Source: Ga0074130 sp035565355
GTDB lineage: Bacteria > Pseudomonadota > Gammaproteobacteria > Burkholderiales > Rhodocyclaceae
Direction: 5' to 3'
NCBI GenBank assembly: GCA_035565355.1
Contig: DATMSM010000063.1
Span: 1 to 53,738, forward strand
DNA length: 53,738 nucleotides
Shown here: in pieces, positions 13,947-23,490 of the stretch
Layout of the letters: each line of letters opens with the position of its first letter
How positions within the stretch are numbered: the stretch's first letter is position 1
Made by a program: the position numbers and the translations under genes
The notes under the pieces: model-generated
Told to the model about the DNA's origin: nothing
Seen by the model: only the letters and a program-made list of their open reading frames with translations
Database searches by the model: none

Positions 13947-14551
13947 TGCCCTGCCCCGCTGAGCAACAAACGTATCGGTGCATAGCTGCTGCGGTAAATT
14001 TCGCGCACCACGCCGTGTTCACGCAAGGCGGCCAGGTGCGCGGCAGTGGGGTAACCCTTGTGCCGGTCCAGACCGTACATGGGATAGCGCACGTGGAGTT
14101 CCTGCATCTGCGCATCGCGCACGGTCTTGGCGAGGATGGAGGCGGCCGCAATCGCAGCAACCTTGCTGTCGCCCTTGACGATGGCCGTGGCCGGCATCGC
14201 GACCGGCGGACAATGCAGGCCATCCACCTCGATGGCATCGGGCCGGATGGCCAGCTGCTCGACTGCGCGGCGCATGGACAGCAAGGTGGCCTGATGGATA
14301 TTGAGGGTGTCGATCTCGTTCACGCTGGCTTCGGCCACGGCCCAGGCCAGTGCGTATTCACGTATCAGCGGCGCGAGCCGCTCGCGGGCCTTTTCGCTGA
14401 GTTTTTTGGAATCATTGAGTCCGGCGATCGGTCGCGCCGGGTCGAGGATCACGGCAGCGGCCACCACCGAGCCGGCCAAAGGGCCCCGGCCAGCTTCATC
14501 AACGCCGGCCACAATCATGCTTGCGGCTTCGAAAAGGCCGGCCGGCTTCAT
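13943..14551 (-). CDS. rnhB: Ribonuclease HII
   Basis: A 202-residue RNase HII, which cuts RNA in RNA-DNA hybrids and removes single ribonucleotides from DNA. The catalytic DEAGRG (about residues 18-23) is present, with the LNDSKKLSEKAR motif and KGDSKVAAIAAASILAK around residue 126. The C-terminus has the GYPTAAHLAAL element. It overlaps lpxB by 4 bp and the methyltransferase by 4 bp, as in a tight operon. The lpxB-rnhB order is common in proteobacteria. Confidence 0.96.
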   Translation of the reverse strand: MKPAGLFEAASMIVAGVDEAGRGPLAGSVVAAAVILDPARPIAGLNDSKKLSEKARERLAPLIREYALAWAVAEASVNEIDTLNIHQATLLSMRRAVEQLAIRPDAIEVDGLHCPPVAMPATAIVKGDSKVAAIAAASILAKTVRDAQMQELHVRYPMYGLDRHKGYPTAAHLAALREHGVVREIYRSSYAPIRLLLSGAGQ

Positions 14552-15708
14552 TCAGCCGCTGTCTGCCGCGACGGCAGATAAGGCAGTATCGCGGCCGCAG
14601 CGCGCTCGGCCGTACCCTGGCGCAGGGTGTGGTGAATACGGTAGAAGATATCGATGATCTGCTTGCGGGCCGCCTTGTCGACAATCAGATTGCCCAGCGC
14701 CTGTGCCATGTTCTCGGGCGTGGCTTCATGCTGCAGGAACTCGGGCACGACAAACTCGCCGGCCAGGATATTGGGCAGGCCGACCCAGGGCTGATAGCCC
14801 TTTTTCTTCATCAGCCGGTAGGTCCATGAGGACATTTTGTAGGTCACAACCATGGGTGTCTTGATCAGCGCGGTTTCCAGCGTGGCGGTGCCGCTGGCGA
14901 CGAGCGCCACGTCAGACACGGCCAGCGCATCGCGGGCATGGCCGAACAACATCTTGAACGGCATCTCCTGGGCGCCGCACTTCCATAGCGCCAGTTCGAA
15001 GCGCTCGCGCGTTTCGCGCGTGATCAGGGGTACCAGCAGTTGAGCCTTGGGAAAGCGCTGCAGCAGCAGCTTGCCGGTCTCGACAAAGGTCTCGGCCATA
15101 TAGGCGACTTCGGACTGGCGGCTGCCCGGCAACAGGGCGATGTATTGTCCGCCTGCATCCAGGCCGAGCCGCTCCAGTGCACCGGCGCGATCCGGCTCCA
15201 GCGGCAACTGGTCGGCAAAGGGATGCCCGACATAGCTGACCGGAATGCCCTGCTTCTGGTAGAGTTCCGGCTCGAAGGGGAACAGCGCCAGCATGTGCGA
15301 GACGGACTTCTTGATTTTGTGGATACGTTCACCGCGCCAGGCCCAGATCGACGGGCTGACGAAATGGATGCTGGGAATACCGGCGTTCTTGACGCGTTCT
15401 TCGAGCCACAAATTGAAGTCGGGCGCATCCACGCCGATGAAAACATCCGGTTTGTCTTTGAGCACATGCCCGAGCAGCTTCTTGCGGATGCCGGCAATCT
15501 CGCGGTAGTGGCGCAGAACCTCGACATAGCCGCGCACGGCCAGTGTTTCCGCAGGCCACAGCGCATTGAAGCCGACCGACTGCATGCGCGGCCCGCCGAT
15601 GCCGTAGAACTCGGCATCCGGCAGATGCACGCGCAGCGCCTCGATCAGATGGGCTGCGAGCAAATCGCCGGAGGCCTCACCAGCCACCATTGCAATACGT
15701 ACGGACAT
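14548..15708 (-). CDS. lpxB: Lipid-A-disaccharide synthase
   Basis: A 386-residue GT19 glycosyltransferase that joins UDP-2,3-diacylglucosamine to lipid X to make the lipid A disaccharide at the inner membrane. Family landmarks are AGEASGDLLAAHLIEAL (residues 9-25), GIGGPRM at about 37, PSIWAWR at about 124, YVGHPFADQLP and LLPGSRQSEV at about 190. Length is usual. lpxA is 11 bp upstream and rnhB overlaps downstream. Confidence 0.97.
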   Translation of the reverse strand: MSVRIAMVAGEASGDLLAAHLIEALRVHLPDAEFYGIGGPRMQSVGFNALWPAETLAVRGYVEVLRHYREIAGIRKKLLGHVLKDKPDVFIGVDAPDFNLWLEERVKNAGIPSIHFVSPSIWAWRGERIHKIKKSVSHMLALFPFEPELYQKQGIPVSYVGHPFADQLPLEPDRAGALERLGLDAGGQYIALLPGSRQSEVAYMAETFVETGKLLLQRFPKAQLLVPLITRETRERFELALWKCGAQEMPFKMLFGHARDALAVSDVALVASGTATLETALIKTPMVVTYKMSSWTYRLMKKKGYQPWVGLPNILAGEFVVPEFLQHEATPENMAQALGNLIVDKAARKQIIDIFYRIHHTLRQGTAERAAAAILPYLPSRQTAAE

Positions 15709-15719
15709 GCTCGGGCGCC

Positions 15720-16496
15720 CTAGCGGACGATGCCGCGACCAGGAATGGAAATGAACTCGACCAGGGGGCGCAGCTCAGGATGGGCATCCTGCTCGGCGGC
15801 AATCGCCATGCGCGCTTCCTCCAGACGTAAGCCCGACTTGTAGAGCACCTTGTAGGCGCGCCGCAAGGCGGCTACCGCGTCCTCGGAAAAGCCACGCCGC
15901 CGCAGTCCTTCAAAATTCATGCCGCGCGCCTCGGCAGGATTGCCGGACGCCATGACATAGGGCGGCAAATCCTGGGACAGGCTGGTGGTCATGCCGGCCA
16001 TGGCGTGGGCGCCAATCCGCACGAACTGGTGCACGCCCGACAGGCCGCCGATGATGACGAAATCGCCGACATGAACATGGCCGGCCAATTGCACGCTGTT
16101 GGCAATAATCGTGTTGTTGCCGACCTGACAGTCATGCGCCACATGCACGTAGGCCATGATCCAGTTGTCGTTACCAACGCGGGTCACGCCCATGTCCTGA
16201 GTCGTGCCGGTATTGAAGGTGCAGGACTCGCGTATGGTGTTGCGATCGCCGATCTCGAGGCGCGTGTCTTCGCCGGCGTATTTCTTGTCCTGCGGCGCTG
16301 CGCCGATGGAGCAGAACTGGAAGATCTTGTTGTCGGCGCCGATGCGCGTATGGCCTTCGATAACGACATGCGGGCCGATCACCGTGTTGGCACCGATCTC
16401 CACATTCGGACCGACGATGGAGTACGGCCCTATTTCGACGCCTTCGGCGATGCGTGCCTTCGGATCGACGAGGGCAGTCGCATGGATACGCGTCAT
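15720..16496 (-). CDS. lpxA: UDP-N-acetylglucosamine acyltransferase
   Basis: A 258-residue left-handed beta-helix enzyme that adds a 3-hydroxyacyl chain to UDP-GlcNAc, the first step of lipid A synthesis. Hexapeptide repeats run from about residue 10 to 180 (for example IAEGVEIGPYSIVGPNVEIG), with the catalytic histidine in the AYVHVAHDCQVGN segment. It starts at ATG 16496, which overlaps the fabZ stop as ATGA; the frame upstream of this is inside fabZ. The C-terminal three-helix part is present. Confidence 0.97.
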   Translation of the reverse strand: MTRIHATALVDPKARIAEGVEIGPYSIVGPNVEIGANTVIGPHVVIEGHTRIGADNKIFQFCSIGAAPQDKKYAGEDTRLEIGDRNTIRESCTFNTGTTQDMGVTRVGNDNWIMAYVHVAHDCQVGNNTIIANSVQLAGHVHVGDFVIIGGLSGVHQFVRIGAHAMAGMTTSLSQDLPPYVMASGNPAEARGMNFEGLRRRGFSEDAVAALRRAYKVLYKSGLRLEEARMAIAAEQDAHPELRPLVEFISIPGRGIVR

Positions 16497-16975
16497 TCGT
16501 CGAGCATCCGCATCGTACACATGATCTTGGCTTCCGCCGCGACCTGACCGTCCACCTTGGCACAGCACTCAAACTTCCACAGGCCGCGCTTGCTGAACAC
16601 CAACTTGGCTTCGAGCACCAATTGGTCGCCCGGTGTGACCGGGCGCTTGAAACGGGCTTCGTCAATGCCGACGAAGTAGTACACGGAATTATCGTTGGCT
16701 TGGTCGCCCAGCGTCTTGAACGACAGGATGGCAGCGGCCTGCGCCATCGCTTCGACGATGAGCACGCCCGGCATGACCGGATGATGCGGATAATGTCCCG
16801 GGAAAAACGGCTCGTTCATGCTCACGTTCTTGAGCGCCGAGATGTGCGAACCCGACACGACCTCGGTGACGCGATCGATCATCAGGAAGGGATAACGGTG
16901 CGGCAGGCATTTCAGGATGGCATGAATGTCCATGCTCTCAGATGCTGCAATGGGGGCGCTGTTCGCCTCACTCAT
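16493..16975 (-). CDS. fabZ: 3-hydroxyacyl-[acyl-carrier-protein] dehydratase FabZ
   Basis: A 160-residue hot-dog-fold enzyme that dehydrates 3-hydroxyacyl-ACP in fatty acid elongation. The catalytic histidine is in the FFPGHYPHHPVMPGVLIVEA segment (about residues 57-76), with the partner glutamate in VEAMAQ. LPHRYPFLMIDRV near the start is also typical. It overlaps lpxD and lpxA by 4 bp on each side. FabZ and LpxA/LpxD compete for the same acyl-ACP pool, which fits their shared operon. Confidence 0.97.
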   Translation of the reverse strand: MSEANSAPIAASESMDIHAILKCLPHRYPFLMIDRVTEVVSGSHISALKNVSMNEPFFPGHYPHHPVMPGVLIVEAMAQAAAILSFKTLGDQANDNSVYYFVGIDEARFKRPVTPGDQLVLEAKLVFSKRGLWKFECCAKVDGQVAAEAKIMCTMRMLDE

Positions 16976-18012
16976 TTCTTGTTCTCCAGTTCATTCAGTC
17001 GCGCTTCGAGGGCGCGTATTCTATCGGCCATGCTGTCCAGATGGCGCAGATGTGCAAAGTTTTTCCGCCATTCATCATGCGGCATAGCCGGCACCGTGCC
17101 GGTGTAGGCACCCTTCTTCTTCAGGCTCTTGCTGATAAATGTGCCGGCGGCAATGTGCACATCGTCGGCAATGGTCAGGTGCCCGACGATGCTGGTGGCA
17201 CCGCCTATGGTGCAGCGGCTGCCTATGCTGGTGCTGCCGGCAATTGCGACACAACCTGCGATGGCGGTATGCGCACCGATACGCACGTTGTGGGCAATCT
17301 GGATCTGGTTGTCGAGCTTGACGCCGTTCTCGATCACCGTATCGGCAAGCGCGCCGCGATCTATGGTGGTCGCGGCACCGATCTCCACATCGTCGCCGAC
17401 GACGACAATTCCGATCTGCGGAATCTTCACCCAGGCGCCGTCGTGATCACGGGCAAAGCCAAAACCGTCGCTACCGATCACTGCGCCGGCATGCACGATA
17501 ACCCGGGCGCCGAGGCGGCAACCGTAGTAGATGGTCGCGTTCGGGTACAGCCGGCAGCCGGGCCCTATGGTCACGCCCGAGCCGACCACGGCATTGGCGC
17601 CGATCACCGTGCCATCACCGATGCGCACGTTGGCACCGATATAGGCGCCGGCACCGACACTGACGCGGCCCGGCAACTCGGATAGAACCGTGGCGCTTGG
17701 GTGTATACCGACCGGCGCCGGAATCTTGGGACTCAGCAGTTGCGCCAAGCGGGCAAAATAGAGATAGGGGTCAGGATGAACAATGGCGGTGACCGGACAG
17801 GCGTCCGCCACGGCCGGCGCAACGATGACGGCCGAAGCCCGGGTCGTTGCCAGTTGGGCCTGATACTTGGGGTTCGCCAGGAAGGAGAGCTCGCCCGGTT
17901 TGGCGGTTTCCAGCGGCGCGATGCGCGCTATGACTAGCTCGCCCGCGTCGGACGAGGCCGAGCGCAACTCGCCGCCCAGCCGCGCCACGATCTCGGCAAG
18001 CCGCATACTCAC
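16972..18012 (-). CDS. lpxD: UDP-3-O-(3-hydroxyacyl)glucosamine N-acyltransferase
   Basis: A 346-residue enzyme for the third step of lipid A synthesis. The N-terminal uridine-binding domain (residues 1-100, with PGELSFLANPKY) is followed by a left-handed beta-helix of hexapeptide repeats (about 105-310) containing the catalytic histidine region (IQIAHNVRIG, about residue 243). A short C-terminal coiled helix (ADRIRALEARLNELENKK) closes the trimer. It starts 12 bp after ompH stops. Confidence 0.97.
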   Translation of the reverse strand: MSMRLAEIVARLGGELRSASSDAGELVIARIAPLETAKPGELSFLANPKYQAQLATTRASAVIVAPAVADACPVTAIVHPDPYLYFARLAQLLSPKIPAPVGIHPSATVLSELPGRVSVGAGAYIGANVRIGDGTVIGANAVVGSGVTIGPGCRLYPNATIYYGCRLGARVIVHAGAVIGSDGFGFARDHDGAWVKIPQIGIVVVGDDVEIGAATTIDRGALADTVIENGVKLDNQIQIAHNVRIGAHTAIAGCVAIAGSTSIGSRCTIGGATSIVGHLTIADDVHIAAGTFISKSLKKKGAYTGTVPAMPHDEWRKNFAHLRHLDSMADRIRALEARLNELENKK

Positions 18013-18024
18013 CTGCCGCCAGCC

Positions 18025-18573
18025 TTATTTTGCGGACAGGGTGGCCGGCGCAGAGGCTGCTGCCGACGGGCCTTCGCTCAGGGCCTTGATCACCTTGGGC
18101 GTGATATCAATGGCCGGGCTGTAATAGACAGCCTCCTGAACAATCAGATCGTACTTCTCGGTCTCGGCAATCCTGCGGATAACCTTGTTCACCGCTTCGT
18201 ACAAGGTGGCCAATTCTTCATTCTGACGCACGCTGAGGTCCTCGCGGAACTCGCGCTGCTTGCGCTGGAAGTCGCGATTCAGGTCGGCAAACTCGCGTTC
18301 GCGCGTGCGACGATCTGCTTCGGACATGGTCATGCCGTCTTTTTCCAGCTTGTCCTGCATCGCCTGCAATTGCTTGCCCAGCTTCTGCAGATCTTGATCG
18401 CGGCGCTCGAACTCGGCCTTGATCTTCTTCATTGCACGCTGCGCCTGCGGTGCATCGTTGGAAACGCGCTGCAGGTTGATGAAACCAATCTTGCTCTCTG
18501 CCGCCGCATACGGCGCCGCAATCAGCATGCTGGCGGTAATGGCTGCGGAGACTAGGAATTTAGGATTAAACAA
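18025..18573 (-). CDS. skp: OmpH/Skp-family periplasmic chaperone
   Basis: A 182-residue protein with a signal peptide (about residues 1-26, ending AAPYAAAE) and a long charged coiled region (about 45-110) typical of the Skp tentacles. It should hold unfolded outer-membrane proteins in the periplasm and hand them to the BAM complex; bamA is directly upstream. The tail after residue 165 is Ala/Ser-rich and low in complexity. The start is 16 bp from bamA. Confidence 0.93.
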   Translation of the reverse strand: MFNPKFLVSAAITASMLIAAPYAAAESKIGFINLQRVSNDAPQAQRAMKKIKAEFERRDQDLQKLGKQLQAMQDKLEKDGMTMSEADRRTREREFADLNRDFQRKQREFREDLSVRQNEELATLYEAVNKVIRRIAETEKYDLIVQEAVYYSPAIDITPKVIKALSEGPSAAASAPATLSAK

Positions 18574-18589
18574 GGTGACCCCCTATTAC

Positions 18590-20914
18590 TTAAAACACTT
18601 GACCCATCGTAAACTGCAGCATCTGCGCCTTATCCCCTTCCTGCTTGTTCAGGGGCACGCCGAAACTGAACTTCAAGGGCCCCATCGGAGAAGCCCATAA
18701 GATAGAAACACCCGCGCTGTAGCGCATGTCGCCCAGCGCAATTTTCTGATCCGCGCCCCATACCTGACCAAAGTCAAAGAAGGTCCCCAAGCGTACCGAC
18801 TTGTCCGGACCGGTGCCGGGCATGGGGAAGAGCAACTCGACGGTGCCAACCGCCTTGCGAGTACCGCCCAGGCGCTGAATACCGTTACGGAAGGAAGGAT
18901 CTTTATCGTACGGACCCAGCGTCCCCGTATCATACCCCCGTACGGAGCCAATGCCGCCAGCGTAGAAATTCTTGAAGAAGGGGTACTCCTTGTCACCCAG
19001 GCTGTCGGCATAGCCGAGCTCCGCATTGGTGTAGAGCGTAATGCTCCTGCTCAAAGGCCAGTAATGCGAATACTGCGCCGTCAGCTTGTAGTACTCCAGA
19101 CTGCCCGGCGGCACCCCGAACTCCGCGGCCACCTTGGCAATGGTGCCATCGGTCGGGTAAATGCGGCTGTCGATGGAGTTGCGCGACCAGTTAATCGTTG
19201 GCACCAAGCTGCTGTAGTCGCTACCGTTCTTCTTGACGAAATCAATATAGCGTTGCGGACTGCGCGAGCTGCTGTTGGGGTCGTCATTAACCGTGAGTGT
19301 GGTGGTATCCACCGCCAGGCCGACACCAAGATAATCTGTATCGGAAATCGGCACGCCTATGCGTAAGCCCCCGCCCATGGAGTTGGTACGGTAGCGTGCA
19401 ATTGAAAGACTACGCGTGTTGACATTGCGCTGATAAACGTCGAATCCGGCCGAGATACCATCCACCGTGTAATAGGGATTGGTATAGGACAGCGAATACA
19501 CCGTATTGATCTTGCTGGTATTCACGCCTACGGATACTGTCTTGCCGCTGCCGAAAAGATTCTGCTGCGTCACCGAGCCTGACAGCGACAGCTTTTCAGA
19601 GCTGGAGAAACCTGCGCCCAGCATCACAAAGCCGGTCGCCTTTTCCTTGACGTTGACGTTCACATCCACCTGGTCACTGGTACCGGGAACGGCCGGCGTT
19701 TCCACCGATACCTGATCGAAGTAACCAAGCCGGTCTACGCGGTTGCGCGATTTGTTGATGCGGTCGCCGTCATACCAGGCGCCCTCCATCTGGCGCATTT
19801 CCCGCCGCACCACCTCGTCGCGCGTCCGGTTGTTGCCGGTCACATTGATGCTGCGCACATAAACGCGCCGGCCCGGGTCGACGAAAAGCGTGAAAGCGAC
19901 CTCACGTTTTTCCTTGTTCAACTCGGGCGCTGCATTGACATTGGCGAAGGCGTACCCATCGTTGCCGAGGCGGTCGCTGATGGCCTTGGTGGTGTCGGCA
20001 ATCGCCGCACGCGAATAGGGGTCGCCCGGCTTGACCTTGACCATCTTCCTCAACTCAGCCTCGGGAATCAGGAGATCGCCAGCCAGCTTGAACGAGGACA
20101 CCGTGTACTTCTCACCCTCGCTCACATTGATGGTGATGTAGATATCCTGCTTGTCCGGCGAAATCGTCACCTGAGTGGAGTCTACTGAAAACTCGAGATA
20201 GCCGCGATCAAGGTAGTAGGAGCGCAGACTCTCCAGGTCGCCCGACAGCTTCTGCTTGGAATACTGATCGTTCTTGGTGTACCAGGTGAACCAGGTCGGC
20301 GTCGTCAGATTGAAGACGCTGAGCAGGTCCTTTTCCTTGAAGACCTTATTGCCGACGATATTGATCTGACGAATCTTGGTGATTCGGCCTTCATCGATGC
20401 TGAAATTGACACCGACGCGATTGCGTTCCAGCGGCGTGATCGTCGTGGTGATATTGACGGCATAGTAGCCGCGGCTGAGGTACTGGCGCTTGAGCTCCTG
20501 CTCGGCGCGCTCCACCACCGCACGGTCAAAGATACGCGACTCGGCGAGGCCTACATCGCGCAGCCCTTTTCTGATCTGATCTTTTTCCAGCGCCTTCATG
20601 CCGACGAAATCCAGCGACCCCACCGCCGGACGCTCCTCGATGACGACGACCAGCACGTCATTCTCGATCTCGAGGCGTACATCCTTGAAGAAACCGGTGG
20701 CAAACAGCGCCTTGACCGCCTGCGAAGCAAGTTCGTCAGTCATGGTCTCGCCGACCTTGACCGGCAGGTAGCTGAAGACAGTCCCGGCGTCGGTCCGCTG
20801 TATGCCCTCCACGCGGATATCCTTGACCGTGAAGGGGTCGAATGCATGTGCGCTGGTGTGCGTCATGGCGAGCAGTGCGGCGGAAAGCAGGCTGCCAAGC
20901 AAAGACTTTTTCAT
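18590..20914 (-). CDS. bamA: Outer-membrane assembly factor BamA
   Basis: A 774-residue Omp85 protein: signal peptide (residues 1-24, cleaved after AHA), five POTRA domains (about residues 25-425) and a 16-strand beta-barrel whose C-terminal strand ends in Phe (FTMGQVF), the BAM signal itself. The barrel has the conserved VRGY element (GSVRGYDTG, lid lock) near residue 655. It inserts beta-barrel proteins in the outer membrane. The order rseP-bamA-skp-lpxD is the usual one. Confidence 0.97.
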   Translation of the reverse strand: MKKSLLGSLLSAALLAMTHTSAHAFDPFTVKDIRVEGIQRTDAGTVFSYLPVKVGETMTDELASQAVKALFATGFFKDVRLEIENDVLVVVIEERPAVGSLDFVGMKALEKDQIRKGLRDVGLAESRIFDRAVVERAEQELKRQYLSRGYYAVNITTTITPLERNRVGVNFSIDEGRITKIRQINIVGNKVFKEKDLLSVFNLTTPTWFTWYTKNDQYSKQKLSGDLESLRSYYLDRGYLEFSVDSTQVTISPDKQDIYITINVSEGEKYTVSSFKLAGDLLIPEAELRKMVKVKPGDPYSRAAIADTTKAISDRLGNDGYAFANVNAAPELNKEKREVAFTLFVDPGRRVYVRSINVTGNNRTRDEVVRREMRQMEGAWYDGDRINKSRNRVDRLGYFDQVSVETPAVPGTSDQVDVNVNVKEKATGFVMLGAGFSSSEKLSLSGSVTQQNLFGSGKTVSVGVNTSKINTVYSLSYTNPYYTVDGISAGFDVYQRNVNTRSLSIARYRTNSMGGGLRIGVPISDTDYLGVGLAVDTTTLTVNDDPNSSSRSPQRYIDFVKKNGSDYSSLVPTINWSRNSIDSRIYPTDGTIAKVAAEFGVPPGSLEYYKLTAQYSHYWPLSRSITLYTNAELGYADSLGDKEYPFFKNFYAGGIGSVRGYDTGTLGPYDKDPSFRNGIQRLGGTRKAVGTVELLFPMPGTGPDKSVRLGTFFDFGQVWGADQKIALGDMRYSAGVSILWASPMGPLKFSFGVPLNKQEGDKAQMLQFTMGQVF

Positions 20915-20918
20915 TGAT

Positions 20919-22298
20919 TCAGCCGAAAAACTGTCGATTCAGATCGTTGAAGAGTGCCACGCTCATCATGAGCAGCAGCAAGGTCAGTCCGATACGCTGG
21001 CCAACCGCAAAAACCTTCTCTGGCAAAGGCTTTCCGCGTAGAAATTCGGCCAGATAATACATCAAATGCCCCCCATCCAGCACCGGAATAGGTAACAGAT
21101 TGAGTACGCCTATGCTGATGCTGATAAGCGCCAGAAACTTGACGTAGTAAGGCATTCCATACTGCACCGACTGTCCCGCAACGTCGGCGATGGTAATTGG
21201 CCCCGACAGATTCTTGAGCGACAGCTCGCCGACCAGCATGCGGCCTATCATGCGCAACGTAAAGGTCGCGGTCTCCCAGGTCTGCACCACGGCCTTGCCG
21301 ATTGCGGCCGCAGGCGGATAGCTCACGGTGGTGAACATCGCCTCGCGCAGGGCCGGCACATCCTGGGGCGAAAAACCGATGCGGCCAGTGGCGGCGCCAG
21401 GGATGTCCTTGTCCTCGATGCGTTCCGGCACGACCTCTATGTCGAGGCGCTGCCCGTCCCGTTCGACGCCAAAGCGCAACAGACGCCCAGGCGCGGAGCG
21501 CGCTGCCTGGGCCACTTCAGACCACAACTCAACCGGGCTGCCATCAATGGCCACGATCCGGTCGCCCTTCCTGAAACCGGCCTGCGCCGCCGGGGCGTCC
21601 GGCAGCACGCCGCCGACCACGGGCGGCAACGGCGGCGGCTGTATGGTCAAGCCCAGCATACGCACCGGATCCTTGTCCAATGCGTCGATATCGAGTTCAT
21701 GGGTGGCCAGCATCAGCATTTCGCGACGCCCATCCCGACGCTCCACCTGCAACTGGCTTTCCTTGCGGTCGGCAAGGTCTTGCAACAGGGCCCAGCGCAG
21801 GTCCTCCCAACTTCGCACTTCCTGACCATTGATCGCCAGCACCAGATCGCCTGCATGCACGTCGGCACGGGAGGCCGCACTGGCCGCCTGGGGAGGGCCG
21901 AGCACCGGGCGTAGCTCGTCTATCCCGTGCATGAACAGGCCCCAGTACAGCACAATCGCCAGCAGCAGATTGGCCACCGGCCCGGCCAGCACGATCAGGC
22001 TGCGCCGGCCCAAGCTTTGCTGCGTGAAGGCGCGCGGCAGCTCCTCGGGGGCAACCGGCCCTTCGCGCTCATCGAGCATCTTGACGTAGCCACCGAGAGG
22101 AATGGCACATAAGGCCCACTCGGTCTGGTCGGGGCCGTGCTTGCGGCTCCACAGCACCTTGCCGAAACCCACCGCGAAGCGCAGCACCTTGACGCCGCAC
22201 AGGCGCGCCACGATGAAGTGGCCAAACTCATGCACCACCACCAGAATACCGAGGGCAACAAGAAAGGCCAGCAGATAGGTCAGTGGTGCGTCAAACAT
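20919..22298 (-). CDS. rseP: RseP, site-2 intramembrane zinc protease
   Basis: A 459-residue membrane protease that cuts anti-sigma factor RseA in the envelope-stress pathway and also clears signal peptides. The zinc site is HEFGH (about residues 23-27), with the NLLPIPVLDGGHL element carrying the third ligand near residue 405. Two PDZ domains lie between (about 125-300). Four membrane helices are predicted. The start ATG 22298 is 10 bp after the dxr stop; the longer frame runs inside dxr. Confidence 0.95.
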   Translation of the reverse strand: MFDAPLTYLLAFLVALGILVVVHEFGHFIVARLCGVKVLRFAVGFGKVLWSRKHGPDQTEWALCAIPLGGYVKMLDEREGPVAPEELPRAFTQQSLGRRSLIVLAGPVANLLLAIVLYWGLFMHGIDELRPVLGPPQAASAASRADVHAGDLVLAINGQEVRSWEDLRWALLQDLADRKESQLQVERRDGRREMLMLATHELDIDALDKDPVRMLGLTIQPPPLPPVVGGVLPDAPAAQAGFRKGDRIVAIDGSPVELWSEVAQAARSAPGRLLRFGVERDGQRLDIEVVPERIEDKDIPGAATGRIGFSPQDVPALREAMFTTVSYPPAAAIGKAVVQTWETATFTLRMIGRMLVGELSLKNLSGPITIADVAGQSVQYGMPYYVKFLALISISIGVLNLLPIPVLDGGHLMYYLAEFLRGKPLPEKVFAVGQRIGLTLLLLMMSVALFNDLNRQFFG

Positions 22299-22308
22299 GC
22301 ATAGGGCC

Positions 22309-23490
22309 TCAGTGCTTCCAGTGGGCGATGACTGCAGCCGCGGTATCCCGCGCCCGGGCATCGGCCACCATCACGCTCTGCAGATCGGCCACCGCCGCCT
22401 GTGGGATCTTGTCCAGCGTTGTGGCAATCACATCGGCGATACGCCGATATGGGAGCGCACCGTCAAGGAAAGCGGCCACGGCGATCTCATTGGCCGCATT
22501 CAGCACGGCCGGCGCACTGCCGCCGCTCTTCAAGGCTTGGTAGGCCAGGCCCAGACATGGGAAGCGCGCCAGATCGGGGGCGCAGAAGTCGAGACGGCCG
22601 ACGGCAAACAGGTCCAGCGGCGCTACGCCGGCGGCGATGCGTTCCGGATAGGCCAGCGCATGGGCGATGGGCGTGCGCATATCAGGATTGCCGAGCTGGG
22701 CCAGCACCGAGCCGTCCACATACTGCACCAGGGAGTGGATCACGCTCTGCGGGTGTATCACCACCTCGATCTGCTCGGCCGGTGCATTGAACAGCCAGCG
22801 TGCCTCGATGACCTCGAGGCCCTTGTTCATCATGGTGGCCGAATCCACCGAAATCTTCTTGCCCATGACCCAGTTCGGATGCGCACAGGCCTGCTCTGGC
22901 GTGACAAACTCCAGCGCTTCCAGCGGCAGCGTCCGGAACGGTCCACCCGAGGCCGTCAGCAGCAGTTTGGCAATGCCGACGCGTGCCAGATTGCCGTCAT
23001 AGCCGGCCGGCAGCGACTGATAAATCGCATTATGCTCGCTGTCCACCGGCAGGAGCACGGCTCCGTTCGCCTCGACCTCGTGCATGAAGAATTCGCCGGC
23101 CATGACCAGCGCTTCTTTATTCGCCAGCAGCACGCGCTTGCCGGCGCGCACCGCCGCCAGCGTAGGTTGCAGGCCGGCCGCGCCGACGATGGCCGCCATC
23201 ACGGTATCGACCTCGGGCAAGGCAGCAATCTGCGCCAGCGCATCGGCACCGTACAAGACCTCGACGGCCTGGCCGGACAGCTTCTCCTTGAGCGACTGTG
23301 CCGCCTCGGCCGTACCTACGACGGCATACCTGGGCTTGTGGGCGGCGCATTGAGCCGCCAGCAAATCCAGGCGACTATGGCCGGACAGCGCAATGACGCG
23401 ATAGCGCTCGGGATGCCGTGCGATCACATCCAGGGTATTCACGCCAATCGAGCCGGTTGCGCCGAGCACGGTGAGATTGCGCAGACTCAT
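22309..23490 (-). CDS. dxr: 1-deoxy-D-xylulose 5-phosphate reductoisomerase
   Basis: A 393-residue enzyme of the non-mevalonate isoprenoid pathway, making MEP from DXP with NADPH. The NADPH-binding VLGATGSIG (residues 8-16) is followed by the metal and substrate motifs PVDSEHNAIYQSL, TASGGPF and SVDSATMMNKGLEVIEA. The gene starts at ATG 23490, which overlaps the cdsA stop as ATGA. With uppS nearby it serves synthesis of the lipid carrier for cell wall and lipopolysaccharide. Confidence 0.97.
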   Translation of the reverse strand: MSLRNLTVLGATGSIGVNTLDVIARHPERYRVIALSGHSRLDLLAAQCAAHKPRYAVVGTAEAAQSLKEKLSGQAVEVLYGADALAQIAALPEVDTVMAAIVGAAGLQPTLAAVRAGKRVLLANKEALVMAGEFFMHEVEANGAVLLPVDSEHNAIYQSLPAGYDGNLARVGIAKLLLTASGGPFRTLPLEALEFVTPEQACAHPNWVMGKKISVDSATMMNKGLEVIEARWLFNAPAEQIEVVIHPQSVIHSLVQYVDGSVLAQLGNPDMRTPIAHALAYPERIAAGVAPLDLFAVGRLDFCAPDLARFPCLGLAYQALKSGGSAPAVLNAANEIAVAAFLDGALPYRRIADVIATTLDKIPQAAVADLQSVMVADARARDTAAAVIAHWKH